NCBI RefSeq assembly: GCF_029906345.1
Contig: NZ_JARYGY010000009.1
Span: forward strand, 124,001-188,000
From: Aquimarina mycalae
GTDB taxonomy: Bacteria; Bacteroidota; Bacteroidia; Flavobacteriales; Flavobacteriaceae
Direction of reading: 5' to 3'
DNA length: 64,000 bases
Within the stretch, counting starts at the first letter, position 1, and each line of letters starts with the position of its first letter. A model generated the notes under the pieces. That model searched no databases. It saw nothing but the letters and a program-made list of their open reading frames with translations, and had not been told where the DNA came from. This document shows, piece after piece, positions 24,814 to 33,880 of this stretch. Position numbers and translations under genes: made by a program.

Positions 24814-26451
24814 ATGGCAGTAGAAAGAAATATGGCATTAACAGGACAACCTCCTAAAAGCCTTAATACAATTCAAAAAATCGGTATTCTTATAGGAATG
24901 TCGGGATTATTAGTTTTATTACTAGCAACTTTTAATATTAACCTACCTAATAAGACCATATGGCTGACTTTATCTTTGGCAGCTTTAACAATTGGTGTTA
25001 TCATATTTTCTAAAGGAGCTTATGATAAAAAATTAGAAGGAATTAAAAATGATGGTGTCTGGTTTAAATCCATGTCTTCAAAAGGAGTATTAGCCTGGAT
25101 AGCAGGGATTGCACTTACAGGCTTTTATATTGTTTTATACTTCTTTGCAGAATTACTAGGATTAGGACAAGGAGTGGATGGCACGAATACAGGCTTAGTC
25201 GGATTGTTTGATCCTTTAAGTCGTTTTCTAAGTGGTAATGCCGCAAGTCAATGGTTTGTATACGGTACATTGTATACAGTTGCCATTATCGCTTTTGGAA
25301 TAAAATTTTTAATGAAATACAAGCATAATCGCTATGAACAATTGCGCACAATGAGTGTTATGTTTTTTCAGACTGCTTTTGCTTTTGTAATTCCAGAGTT
25401 AATGGCTCGCTTAAATTCTGACACTTTTTCGTTACCGTATAATGACTTAAAAAACATGTGGCCTTTGAACTATTATGCATTTGAACAATGGAGAGTAGAT
25501 CAATTTATCAATGCACAGACAATAGGGTTATTCTTTTTAATCCTAGCAGTATTAATGGTATTCGTAATTTCCCCTTTTCTTACGTATAAGTATGGAAAAA
25601 GATGGTATTGTTCTTGGGTATGTGGTTGCGGAGGTTTGGCAGAAACTGCAGGAGACTCGTTCCGTCAGTTATCTGATAAAGGCATGAAAGCATGGAAATT
25701 AGAACGATGGATGATTAATGCTGTATTAGTATTTTCTGTAATAATGACGGTAGCCACTATTTCTACTTTCTTAGGGTATGATGCCACGAAGTATTGGTTT
25801 ACTAAAAATGTATTTTTAATTAGTGTAGGTGCATTCTTAACGTTACTGTTTGCAGGTATTCTTTATTATAAAAGAAACCAACTTAATAAAAGTGCCGTTA
25901 AAGGGGCAATTGGGTTCTTTATCCTAACTATTGCGTTTCTTATTTTAATTAGTTTCATAGACCTGAGTCAAATACAAATTCAAGCAAAATATTTTTCTTT
26001 TGGTTTAAATGAAAAAACTTATGCAGCTGATAGCGCCTTAAGAGCTTTTTATGGTTTTGGTATAGGTTCTATATTTTCTGGAGTTATTGGTACTGGTTTT
26101 TATCCGATTCTTGGAAACCGTGTTTGGTGTCGTATGGGATGTCCAATGGCAGGAATATTAGGAATCCAACAACGATTATTCTCTAAATTTAGAATTACCA
26201 CCAATGGAGGACAATGTATTTCTTGCGGTAATTGCTCTACATATTGTGAAATGGGTATTGATGTACGTTCCTATGCGCAAAAAGGTGAAAATATCGTACG
26301 ATCTAGTTGTGTAGGTTGCGGAATATGTTCTGCAGTATGCCCAAGAGGTGTATTAAAATTAGAAAATGACAGCTTAGATGGAAGAATCAACTCTAATGAA
26401 ATCTTATTAGGAAATGATGTAGATTTAATGGATTATGTAAATAAAAATTAA
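24814..26451 (+). CDS. Polytopic 4Fe-4S membrane protein, NapH/CcoG-like
   Basis: 545 residues with about nine to ten membrane helices (e.g. 22-44, 50-68, 90-112, 145-165, 240-260, 295-315). Fe-S signature regions: YCSWVCGCGG (about 268), VWCRMGCPMAG (about 440) and the tandem ferredoxin clusters CISCGNCSTYC (about 469) and CVGCGICSAVCP (about 500). This is the NapH/CcoG-type arrangement of a membrane electron carrier. Immediately downstream of the FAD oxidoreductase, it probably accepts electrons from it. The DUF547 gene diverges upstream. Physiological pathway not identifiable; NosR/RdxA-type roles are alternatives. Confidence 0.85.
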   Translation: MAVERNMALTGQPPKSLNTIQKIGILIGMSGLLVLLLATFNINLPNKTIWLTLSLAALTIGVIIFSKGAYDKKLEGIKNDGVWFKSMSSKGVLAWIAGIALTGFYIVLYFFAELLGLGQGVDGTNTGLVGLFDPLSRFLSGNAASQWFVYGTLYTVAIIAFGIKFLMKYKHNRYEQLRTMSVMFFQTAFAFVIPELMARLNSDTFSLPYNDLKNMWPLNYYAFEQWRVDQFINAQTIGLFFLILAVLMVFVISPFLTYKYGKRWYCSWVCGCGGLAETAGDSFRQLSDKGMKAWKLERWMINAVLVFSVIMTVATISTFLGYDATKYWFTKNVFLISVGAFLTLLFAGILYYKRNQLNKSAVKGAIGFFILTIAFLILISFIDLSQIQIQAKYFSFGLNEKTYAADSALRAFYGFGIGSIFSGVIGTGFYPILGNRVWCRMGCPMAGILGIQQRLFSKFRITTNGGQCISCGNCSTYCEMGIDVRSYAQKGENIVRSSCVGCGICSAVCPRGVLKLENDSLDGRINSNEILLGNDVDLMDYVNKN

Positions 26452-26466
26452 TCTAAAAATATTATC

Positions 26467-26514
26467 TATATATAAAAAGAACCACCAAGATCTTGGTGGT
26501 TCTTTTTATATATA
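26467..26514. terminator. Bidirectional terminator, perfect 48-bp palindrome
   Basis: A perfect inverted repeat centred at 26490/26491: arms of 24 bases with no loop gap, the GC-rich part AACCACCAAGA and its complement, and T-runs at each outer end. It lies between convergent genes, so it terminates both. Confidence 0.9.
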
Positions 26515-26533
26515 TCAACATAACTTAAAGTTA

Positions 26534-27817
26534 TTAAGCACTCATATTAAAAGGAAAATATAAATTAATAGTGGTTCCTTTATTATGTTCACTTTCTATT
26601 TCTAAAATCCCGTTTTGTTTTTCTACAAGTTTCTTAGCTATGCTCAGACCAAAACCAGTTCCTTTTTCGTTTTCAGTACCAGATGTGGAAGCATTTTTTT
26701 CTTTTTCAAAAAGATTATAAAGGCTATCATTACACATTCCTATTCCTTTATCTTCTATAGCAATCCTTACTTGTCCTCCTATTTTTTCTGATTTCACAAT
26801 AATATCAGAACCTCGATGAGAAAACTTTATCGCATTTGCAATTAAATTCCTCATTACTGTCTCCATCATTGCAGGGTTGATCGTAACTTTAAGGTCTCTA
26901 GGTAGTTTATTGATGAGACTAATTTCTTTATTTTTTCTTTTTAGATCAGAGAATGCAAAAACTTTATCTACAATGACAGAAATTTCTTTTGTTTCCAATA
27001 ACACTTGTGATTGTTTCTTATAGATATTCCCCCACGCTAATAAATCTTCTAATAAATTATTTCCCTTATCAGCAGCTTCTTTTATCATACTTTTTATATC
27101 ATCTCTTTCTTGATCATTATCTACTTCATCGACCATATCAATAAGCGATCTTAATTGATAAAAAGGTGTTCTAAGATCATGCCCTATAATTCTAAATAAA
27201 TCGTCCTTTGATTGATTCATTTCTTTAAGTTCCTCATTCTTGATACTAATCAATCTATTTGCTTCTTTTACTTTTCGAGATAATTGTACTAACATTCGTT
27301 GACAAAAATATGCCATTAAACCTCCACCACTTACAATTACTCCGTAGAACCCAAATTTTTCAATAGGAAATTTTGGATAGAAAAACATACATAATCCTAT
27401 AAAAACAAAATTAACTGCCAGTAAAAAAATAATATGTCTAAAATGGACTAACATTCCTACAGCAAAGAATAATAAGGAAACTATTACCTCTACTTTAAGA
27501 AAAAATGGTTCGAATTGAAAATTAGGATCCTGAACTCCGTAAAATATGGTAGACATCATACCTAAAACAATGGCATATACCGAAAGCGTAAGCAGTCTAG
27601 ATTTTCTAATCATAGAACTTTTTTGGAATAATAAACCAGTTGTAACTATTATAAAGGTAAGTGCAGCTCTATTAAAATAAAAACCAAACCCTCCTTCATT
27701 GTATTCAACAATGCCATCAAGAATGATTCCTGGTAACACAATAAACATTACCGTAAATAGAACTTTATCAAATCGAAAAAGTTTAGATGATTTATGAGGT
27801 TTTTTACTTACTTCCAT
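26534..27817 (-). CDS. Membrane sensor histidine kinase
   Basis: 427 residues with about six membrane helices in residues 20-170 and no extracellular domain, followed by a HisKA dimerisation domain with His in IIGHDLRTPFYQLRSLIDM (about 213) and HATPase with NLIANAIKFSH (N-box, about 328), EDKGIGM and GTGFGLSIAKKLVE. No response regulator gene adjoins it, so it is an orphan kinase. Signal unknown. It converges with the Fe-S protein gene across the 48-bp palindrome. Confidence 0.9.
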   Translation of the reverse strand: MEVSKKPHKSSKLFRFDKVLFTVMFIVLPGIILDGIVEYNEGGFGFYFNRAALTFIIVTTGLLFQKSSMIRKSRLLTLSVYAIVLGMMSTIFYGVQDPNFQFEPFFLKVEVIVSLLFFAVGMLVHFRHIIFLLAVNFVFIGLCMFFYPKFPIEKFGFYGVIVSGGGLMAYFCQRMLVQLSRKVKEANRLISIKNEELKEMNQSKDDLFRIIGHDLRTPFYQLRSLIDMVDEVDNDQERDDIKSMIKEAADKGNNLLEDLLAWGNIYKKQSQVLLETKEISVIVDKVFAFSDLKRKNKEISLINKLPRDLKVTINPAMMETVMRNLIANAIKFSHRGSDIIVKSEKIGGQVRIAIEDKGIGMCNDSLYNLFEKEKNASTSGTENEKGTGFGLSIAKKLVEKQNGILEIESEHNKGTTINLYFPFNMSA

Positions 27818-28053
27818 ATTAAAATCAGTTTAAGTAGCCCCGCAATAATCGATGTGAAGAAAAAATAAAATCTTCAATTATATCGTTAAAGTTAATAAAA
27901 ATATCGATAAAAAACACAAAGAATGCATTTTTTATTTATTTCGTAAGAAAAATACAGATATAAACACCTGCTTTTGATGTATTTAAAAAAAATGATATTC
28001 AGTGTTGGTATTAAAGATTCTTTTCGTCTAAGCCGATACACAGATATATTATT

Positions 28054-28551
28054 ATGATGCATAAACTTATCATATTGATCATTGGTTCTTCTTTTCTTTT
28101 CAATCAAACCATTGATCAAAAAGAGTATTATCGCGAGTTCTATGACAATGGTTCAATTAAAACAGAGGGCTGGAAAATGAATAATCAAAAGGTAGATTAT
28201 TGGTTTACGTATTTCCCAAATGGTAAGATTTCAGCGCAAGGTCATTTTATAAATAATAAGAAAGCTGGGTATTGGTATTTTTATTCTACCAATAACAAAC
28301 TCATTAAAGAAGGACATTTTATCAATGATAAAGCCGAAAAATGGTGGATTATTTACGATATTGCCGATAATAACAAGAAAAATCAAATTATAAGAAAGTA
28401 TCAATATCGTAATAATCAAAAAAACGGATATTGTCTTTGGTATAAAAATGATAAACTTTTTAAAGCCGAAAAATACATTAATGATAAAAAAACAGGGGAA
28501 TGGACAGATGCATTTAGCTTTAAAAAAGACAATCCCAATGTTTCTCTATAA
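28054..28551 (+). CDS. YwqK-family repeat protein
   Basis: 165 residues with an N-terminal hydrophobic helix (3-18) acting as a signal or anchor, then YwqK/MORN-like repeats of about 23 residues: EYYREFYDNGSIKTEG, YWFTYFPNGKISAQG, YWYFYSTNNKLIKEG, with a W-x-x-Y/F pattern. Repeats of this type fold as beta-hairpins and are common in Bacteroidota; YwqK is an antitoxin component only in Bacillus, so no such role is claimed here. Its stop abuts the next ATG, giving it first place in a five-gene glycosyltransferase operon. Confidence 0.8.
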   Translation: MMHKLIILIIGSSFLFNQTIDQKEYYREFYDNGSIKTEGWKMNNQKVDYWFTYFPNGKISAQGHFINNKKAGYWYFYSTNNKLIKEGHFINDKAEKWWIIYDIADNNKKNQIIRKYQYRNNQKNGYCLWYKNDKLFKAEKYINDKKTGEWTDAFSFKKDNPNVSL

Positions 28552-29244
28552 ATGAATCCCATAATCAAAGTAATAATACCTGCCTTTAACGAGGAAGATT
28601 CTATCGCACACGTAATTAAAGAAATTCCTGATATAGTTACGGAAACAATTGTCGTAAGTAATAATTCTACAGACACTACTGAATTGGTGGCGCAACAAGC
28701 TGGTGCTACGGTACTCAGAGAAGAAAGAATGGGATATGGGTATGCGTGTCTTAAGGGTCTGGATTATGTAGCTACTCAAGAAAAATCTCCTGAAATCATA
28801 GTATTTCTTGATGGAGATTATAGTGATTACCCTGCTGAGTTAACTAATATTATAGCTCCTATTATTAACCAAAATATTGATTTGGTAATTGGTTCGCGAG
28901 ATAAAAAATTAAGAGAATCAGGTTCTATGACTATTCCTCAAATATTTGGTAACTGGCTAGCAACAAGATTAATGAGGTTGTTGTTTGGTGCAAAATTCAC
29001 AGATCTTGGACCATTTAGAGCCATTAAATATCATAAACTTCTAGAATTAGATATGCAAGATAAAACATATGGTTGGACTGTAGAGATGCAACTAAAAGCT
29101 GTAAAAAAACGTTTTACCTATAAAGAAGTGCCAGTTCATTATAAAAAGAGAATAGGTGTCTCAAAAGTTTCAGGAACCATAAAAGGTGCTATCTTTGCAG
29201 GCGTTAAGATTTTAAGTTGGATTTTTAAATATAGCTTTGCGTAA
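28552..29244 (+). CDS. DPM1-like glycosyltransferase family 2
   Basis: 230 residues, soluble GT2 with PAFNEEDSI (about 9-17), VSNNSTDTT (about 36-44), the metal site FLDGDYSDYP (about 85-94), GSRD and GPFRAIK near 155. Close to polyprenyl-phosphate mannosyl/glucosyltransferases, which load a sugar on a lipid carrier. It starts directly after the YwqK stop and shares bases with the next start (TAATG), so it is in the operon. It may feed the mannosyltransferase-like gene downstream. Confidence 0.87.
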   Translation: MNPIIKVIIPAFNEEDSIAHVIKEIPDIVTETIVVSNNSTDTTELVAQQAGATVLREERMGYGYACLKGLDYVATQEKSPEIIVFLDGDYSDYPAELTNIIAPIINQNIDLVIGSRDKKLRESGSMTIPQIFGNWLATRLMRLLFGAKFTDLGPFRAIKYHKLLELDMQDKTYGWTVEMQLKAVKKRFTYKEVPVHYKKRIGVSKVSGTIKGAIFAGVKILSWIFKYSFA

Positions 29245-30716
29245 TGGATATTGCTATCATTATTATTTATACAGTAGCCTTACTAATAATTTTCTTGTAC
29301 AGTTTAGCACAGTTGAATTTACTTTTCAACTATCTTAAATCAAGAAAACTAGACGACACATCTCCTACTTTTGACCTTTCTAAAGAAGAAGAAACTCCGT
29401 ACGTCACTGTGCAGTTACCAGTCTATAATGAACTCTATGTGATGGAGCGTTTACTAGATAATATTGCACTGTTAGAATACCCAAAAGATAAATTAGAGAT
29501 TCAGGTATTAGATGATTCTACCGATGAATCTGTACATACTACAGCTGCTCAGATTAATACACTGCGAGAAGCAGGATTAGACATACAACATATTCGTCGT
29601 GAGGATAGAACAGGGTTTAAAGCAGGAGCATTAAAAGAAGGATTAAAAATTGCTAAAGGCGAATTTATTGCAATTTTTGATGCAGATTTTCTTCCTGGTA
29701 AAAACTGGTTACTACAGACGATTCCATATTTTAAAAATAAAGATATTGGAGTAGTTCAAACGCGATGGGGCCATATTAATCGAGATTATTCTATGTTGAC
29801 AAAAATTCAGGCATTTGCTTTGGATTTTCATTTTACTATGGAACAAGTAGGACGTAATTATAAAGATCACTTTATTAATTTTAACGGAACCGCTGGTGTA
29901 TGGAGAAAGAAGTGTATTGAGGATGCTGGAAACTGGCAAGGTGATACATTGACCGAAGACTTAGATTTAAGCTATAGAGCTCAACTTAAAAAATGGAAAT
30001 TTAAATACCTTGAAGAAGTAGAGACTCCTGCAGAATTACCTGTTGTTATCAGCGCAGCACGTTCTCAACAGTTTAGATGGAATAAAGGAGCTGCAGAGAA
30101 TTTCCAAAAGTTATATTGGAAAATGCTTAAAGATAAAAGCGTTCCGTTTAAAACTAAATTTCATAGCTTCTTCCATTTATTGAATAGTAGTATGTTTTTA
30201 TTAGTGCTACTGGTTGCAGTATTAAGTGTTCCAGTAATGTACATTAAGAATAGTAATCCTATGTTTAGTTGGTACTTTAATGTTATTGCATTTTTTGCTT
30301 TAAGTACCGTAATATTTTTCTTCTGTTACTGGCATACCTTTAAGAAAATACATAGTGGAGGGTTTTGGAATTTCATAGAATATATAAAAATGTTCTTCAC
30401 TTTCTTTTCGATAGCTATGGGATTCTCTGTTCATAATTCTATGGCAGTTTTAGAAGGTCATTTTGGTAAGAAAAGTGAATTTGTAAGAACTCCGAAATTT
30501 AATATCAATACACTTAAAGATTCTTGGAAAGGGAACAAATATGTTAACAAAAACATCTCTGGGAATACTATTATAGAAGCATTGTTGATGTGCTATTTTG
30601 CATTTGCATTATATAGCGCATTTAAACTTCAGGATTTTGGATTGTTTTTATTTCATATTATGTTGTTTCTTGGTTTCGGTTTCGTATTCTTTAAATCCAT
30701 TACTTCTAAATTATAA
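29244..30716 (+). CDS. Cellulose-synthase-like GT2 (beta-glycan synthase type)
   Basis: 490 residues, with an N-terminal helix (3-25), a cytoplasmic GT2 domain and four to five C-terminal helices (about 315-335, 345-362, 380-398, 440-458, 465-483). Catalytic motifs of processive GT2 enzymes: LPVYNE, LDDSTDES, FDADF (DxD), GTAGVWRKKCIE, TEDLDLS and QQFRWNKG (Q-x-x-RW). Related to glucomannan/cellulose synthases, so it may polymerise a beta-linked polymer or extend a lipid-linked sugar. No BcsB/BcsZ companions are present, which argues against a classical cellulose operon. Confidence 0.86.
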   Translation: MDIAIIIIYTVALLIIFLYSLAQLNLLFNYLKSRKLDDTSPTFDLSKEEETPYVTVQLPVYNELYVMERLLDNIALLEYPKDKLEIQVLDDSTDESVHTTAAQINTLREAGLDIQHIRREDRTGFKAGALKEGLKIAKGEFIAIFDADFLPGKNWLLQTIPYFKNKDIGVVQTRWGHINRDYSMLTKIQAFALDFHFTMEQVGRNYKDHFINFNGTAGVWRKKCIEDAGNWQGDTLTEDLDLSYRAQLKKWKFKYLEEVETPAELPVVISAARSQQFRWNKGAAENFQKLYWKMLKDKSVPFKTKFHSFFHLLNSSMFLLVLLVAVLSVPVMYIKNSNPMFSWYFNVIAFFALSTVIFFFCYWHTFKKIHSGGFWNFIEYIKMFFTFFSIAMGFSVHNSMAVLEGHFGKKSEFVRTPKFNINTLKDSWKGNKYVNKNISGNTIIEALLMCYFAFALYSAFKLQDFGLFLFHIMLFLGFGFVFFKSITSKL

Positions 30717-32098
30717 TGGACAAATTATGGAAATACAATAGGGTTTCCATAATCTTAACTATTATCTGTGCCTTATTTTATTGGTGTTTTGCATATCAAT
30801 TAGAACGTACTGATTTTCTAAGAATGTTTGGATTATGGGCAGCATTATTTTTTCTGTCTTATAAAATCATTCAGTTAAACACAACTAATACTAAATTTTT
30901 AGCTGGTATTGCATTAGGGTTTCGCGTTATATTTCTACTAGCTATACCTAATCTTTCTCAGGATTTCTATCGATTTGTATGGGATGGCAGGATGTTATTA
31001 GAAGGTATTAACCCTTATTTATCATTACCAGAAACCTGGATTGCAGAAGGCCAAATACCAATTGCACAAGCACAGGAATTATACGAAGGAATGGGTGAAC
31101 TTAATGGTAGTCATTACACCAATTATCCTCCTATCAGCCAATTTTGCTACTTAATTGCAGGGGTTTTTTCCAGTAACAGTATTGTAGGTTTTGTGATCGT
31201 ACTAAGGTTATTAATAATTATAGCGGATATAGGTACTTTTTTCTTCGGAAAGAAATTATTACGATTGCTCAATCTTCCAGAGCATAATATATTTTGGTAC
31301 ATTCTTAATCCATTTATAATTATTGAATTAACAGGAAACCTTCATTTTGAAGCAGTAATGATATTTTTTATCATTTGGTCACTATATCTTTTACATAAAG
31401 GGTATTGGTATTGGGCAGCTATTGTACTGGCACTTTCAGTTTCTGTAAAACTGATCCCATTATTATTTTTACCACTGTTCTTCCAGAAATTTGTTTCAGG
31501 AAAATCCACAAGTATTGTAAGCAACATTGTTAAACTTATCGGATTTTATAGTATTATAATTACAACTACAATTGTTCTTTTTGCTCCTTTCTTGTCTTCG
31601 GCATTTATTTCTAATTTTTCTAGAACTATTGGTCTTTGGTTTCAGAATTTTGAATTTAATGCAAGTATCTACTATATTATTCGCTGGATTGGATATCAAA
31701 CCATTGGCTGGAATATTATTGGTACGGTTGGTAAAATTTTACCCTTAGTTGTTATCGGTATTCTTTTGTTAGTCACTTTTTTTAGAAAAAACAAAAGCAC
31801 TACTCAACTAATTACAGTCATGGTTATTGGAATCTGTAGTTATTACTTTTTATCAACCACAGTTCATCCTTGGTATTTAGCCGTTCCTTTGGCTCTTTCT
31901 ATATTTACGAAATATAAATTTACTATTTGGTGGTCTTTCATCATTATACTGAGTTATACTGCATATATCCATCCCGATTTTAAAGAAAATTTATGGTTTG
32001 TTGCCTTAGAATATATTACTGTATTTGGTATTTTTATTTTTGAAGTATTTAGAAATACTAAAATAGTTCCGTTAAAATCCATTTATATTGAAAATTAA
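30716..32098 (+). CDS. Polytopic mannosyltransferase-like protein (GT-C)
   Basis: 460 residues with about eleven hydrophobic helices across the whole length. The first luminal loop has LSQDFYRFVWDGRMLLEGINPYLSLPETW (about 81-109) with the DxxRF/WDG region typical of GT-C enzymes such as GT87 and PIG-M-like mannosyltransferases, which use polyprenyl-phosphate sugars. That fits the DPM1-like gene two positions upstream. Start overlaps the previous stop (TAATG). Substrate and linkage not determinable. Confidence 0.8.
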   Translation: MDKLWKYNRVSIILTIICALFYWCFAYQLERTDFLRMFGLWAALFFLSYKIIQLNTTNTKFLAGIALGFRVIFLLAIPNLSQDFYRFVWDGRMLLEGINPYLSLPETWIAEGQIPIAQAQELYEGMGELNGSHYTNYPPISQFCYLIAGVFSSNSIVGFVIVLRLLIIIADIGTFFFGKKLLRLLNLPEHNIFWYILNPFIIIELTGNLHFEAVMIFFIIWSLYLLHKGYWYWAAIVLALSVSVKLIPLLFLPLFFQKFVSGKSTSIVSNIVKLIGFYSIIITTTIVLFAPFLSSAFISNFSRTIGLWFQNFEFNASIYYIIRWIGYQTIGWNIIGTVGKILPLVVIGILLLVTFFRKNKSTTQLITVMVIGICSYYFLSTTVHPWYLAVPLALSIFTKYKFTIWWSFIIILSYTAYIHPDFKENLWFVALEYITVFGIFIFEVFRNTKIVPLKSIYIEN

Positions 32099-32912
32099 TT
32101 TCAGAAAAATAGCTCGACGATTATTAAGGATTATTGCTTTTATTGCAATTTTGATTCTTTGTGGATATATCTTTTTATATGTAAAACAAGAACGTTTCTT
32201 TTTTAACCCTAAAGTTTTAGACAAAGATTACACCTATTCTTTTGATCAACCTTTTGAAGAAATCAATATTACAGTAGAAGACGAAGTAAATTTGAATGCT
32301 TTATTATTCAAAACAGATTCTGTTAGTAAAGGTCTCATTTTATATTTTCACGGAAATGCTGGAGCAATTCACGAATGGGGTGAACGAGCCTATTTATATA
32401 CAGAAAACAACTTTGATGTTTTATTTGTAGATTATAGAGGGTACGGAAAAAGTGATAGTTTTTACGAAGAAGAATCGGAACTTTATAATGACGCCCAAAA
32501 AATATATGATTATGCCCTAACTCGTTATGATGAGAAAAACATAATCGTGTTGGGGTTCTCTTTAGGCACTGGGTTTGCCTCATATACTGCAGCAAAAAAC
32601 AATCCTAAACTCCTTATTCTGGAAGCTCCTTATTATGCCTGGAACGAGCTTATCGGAAGCATGGCGCCAGTACCCCAATCGTTAATTAATTATGAAATTC
32701 CGTCGTATAAATTCTTGGGAGAAGTAAGCTGCCCAATTCGAGTATTTCATGGTTCCAGAGATTTCTTAATCAAACCAGAAGAACATTCAAAACGATTAAA
32801 AGATCTTTATCCTAATAAAATCGAACGTACCCTTATCAAAGGTGCTGGACACAGTGTACATTTAACAAAGCAATATTATGATGAATTGAAGGAGCTATTA
32901 GCGAGGTATTAA
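32088..32912 (+). CDS. Alpha/beta hydrolase, BEM46/YfhR-like
   Basis: 274 residues starting at TTG 32088, overlapping the previous gene by 11 bases. N-terminal membrane anchor (9-30), then an alpha/beta-hydrolase: YFHGNAGAIHEWG (oxyanion region, about 85-97), VDYRGYGKSDS, the nucleophile in VLGFSLGTGFAS (about 151-162), Asp in GSRDFLIKPEE and His in GAGHSVH. The Ser nucleophile separates it from the dehalogenase-like protein at 15780. Membrane-anchored serine hydrolase, perhaps a lipase/esterase acting on the glycan or lipid product of the operon. Confidence 0.85.
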   Translation: MKINFRKIARRLLRIIAFIAILILCGYIFLYVKQERFFFNPKVLDKDYTYSFDQPFEEINITVEDEVNLNALLFKTDSVSKGLILYFHGNAGAIHEWGERAYLYTENNFDVLFVDYRGYGKSDSFYEEESELYNDAQKIYDYALTRYDEKNIIVLGFSLGTGFASYTAAKNNPKLLILEAPYYAWNELIGSMAPVPQSLINYEIPSYKFLGEVSCPIRVFHGSRDFLIKPEEHSKRLKDLYPNKIERTLIKGAGHSVHLTKQYYDELKELLARY

Positions 32913-32924
32913 AAAAGTACGTTT

Positions 32925-32974
32925 TATAAAAAGCAATTGCCCATATCGATCAATATGGGCAATTGCTTTTTATA
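32925..32974. terminator. Bidirectional terminator
   Basis: 22-base perfect arms (32925-32946 and 32953-32974) around a 6-nt loop, with AAAAAGC at one outer side and GCTTTTT at the other. Lies between convergent genes and serves both. Confidence 0.9.
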
Positions 32975-32992
32975 TATTATTCTTTACTGAAA

Positions 32993-33832
32993 TCACATCA
33001 TCCTTAAGTTAATGACTTCTTGTTCTGTAAGTATTCTCCAATGACCTCTAGGAAGGTCTTTTTTGGTTAAACCAGCAAAGATAACTCTGTCTAATTTAAC
33101 TACTCCATAATTAAGATGCTCAAAAAGTTTTGTAACAATCCCATTTTTTGAAGACATTAATTGGATACCTATTTCATTCTTTGATGCTCCTTCTATGTAT
33201 GAAATTTCATCAACTTGAATAAAGCCTTCTTCAAGTTTGATCCCTTTTTCTATTTTCTGAAAATCTTCGAACTTAAGGTTACGATCTAATTCTACATGAA
33301 ATATTTTACGGACTCCTGTTTTGTGATGGGTTAATTTCTTTTCTAAATCCACATCATTCGTAAACAATAATAATCCTGTTGTGTTACGTTCTAATCTCCC
33401 CACAGGTTTTAGTCTCGCTTTTGACGCATTTGCTACTAAATCCATTACGGTTCTAGTTTTCTCAGGACTTGTAGAAGTTACAAACCCTTTAGGCTTATTA
33501 AGAAGAACGTATTCTTTTTTCTCTGGAGTAATTAGTCTACCATCAAATTTCACCTCATCGGTTAACTTTACTTTATACCCCATTTCAGTTATAGGCTTTC
33601 CATTTACCCATACACTACCAGTTTGAATATATAAATCCGCATCTCTTCTAGAACAAACTCCAGAATTAGCAACAAATTTATTTAGTCTGATTTCATCAGA
33701 GTTAGAAATCTTCTTAGGTGTGTTATTTTTATTTTTTACTGAAGCATTACCTTTAGTATATGATTTCCTATTAGGTTTCCCTCCTTGTCTTCCACTTCCT
33801 TTTCCTCTATTGGAATTGTCTCCACGACTCAT
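32993..33832 (-). CDS. RsuA/RluB-family pseudouridine synthase
   Basis: 279 residues: a basic, disordered N-terminal tail (1-45, rich in Gly, Lys, Arg and Asn), an S4 RNA-binding domain (about 48-95; IRLNKFVANSGVCSRRDADLYIQTGSVWVNG) and the catalytic domain with the Asp-containing VGRLERNTTGLLLFTNDVDLEKKL motif (here the usual RLD reads RLE). E replacing catalytic D is a real oddity: RluB/RsuA enzymes use GRLDxxTxGL. It may be an inactive or altered enzyme, although in Bacteroidota GRLERNTTG is a common variant as far as I recall. Likely modifies 23S rRNA or 16S rRNA. Confidence 0.85.
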   Translation of the reverse strand: MSRGDNSNRGKGSGRQGGKPNRKSYTKGNASVKNKNNTPKKISNSDEIRLNKFVANSGVCSRRDADLYIQTGSVWVNGKPITEMGYKVKLTDEVKFDGRLITPEKKEYVLLNKPKGFVTSTSPEKTRTVMDLVANASKARLKPVGRLERNTTGLLLFTNDVDLEKKLTHHKTGVRKIFHVELDRNLKFEDFQKIEKGIKLEEGFIQVDEISYIEGASKNEIGIQLMSSKNGIVTKLFEHLNYGVVKLDRVIFAGLTKKDLPRGHWRILTEQEVINLRMM

Positions 33833-33880
33833 ATCTTACATTTTTTGCAAAGATAGTTGTTTCGTTCTTAGTAATAACAA

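Noticed and set aside
28054..28551. Toxin-antitoxin antitoxin YwqK
   Set aside because: Only the repeat family matches; no toxin partner, and the gene heads a glycosyltransferase operon.
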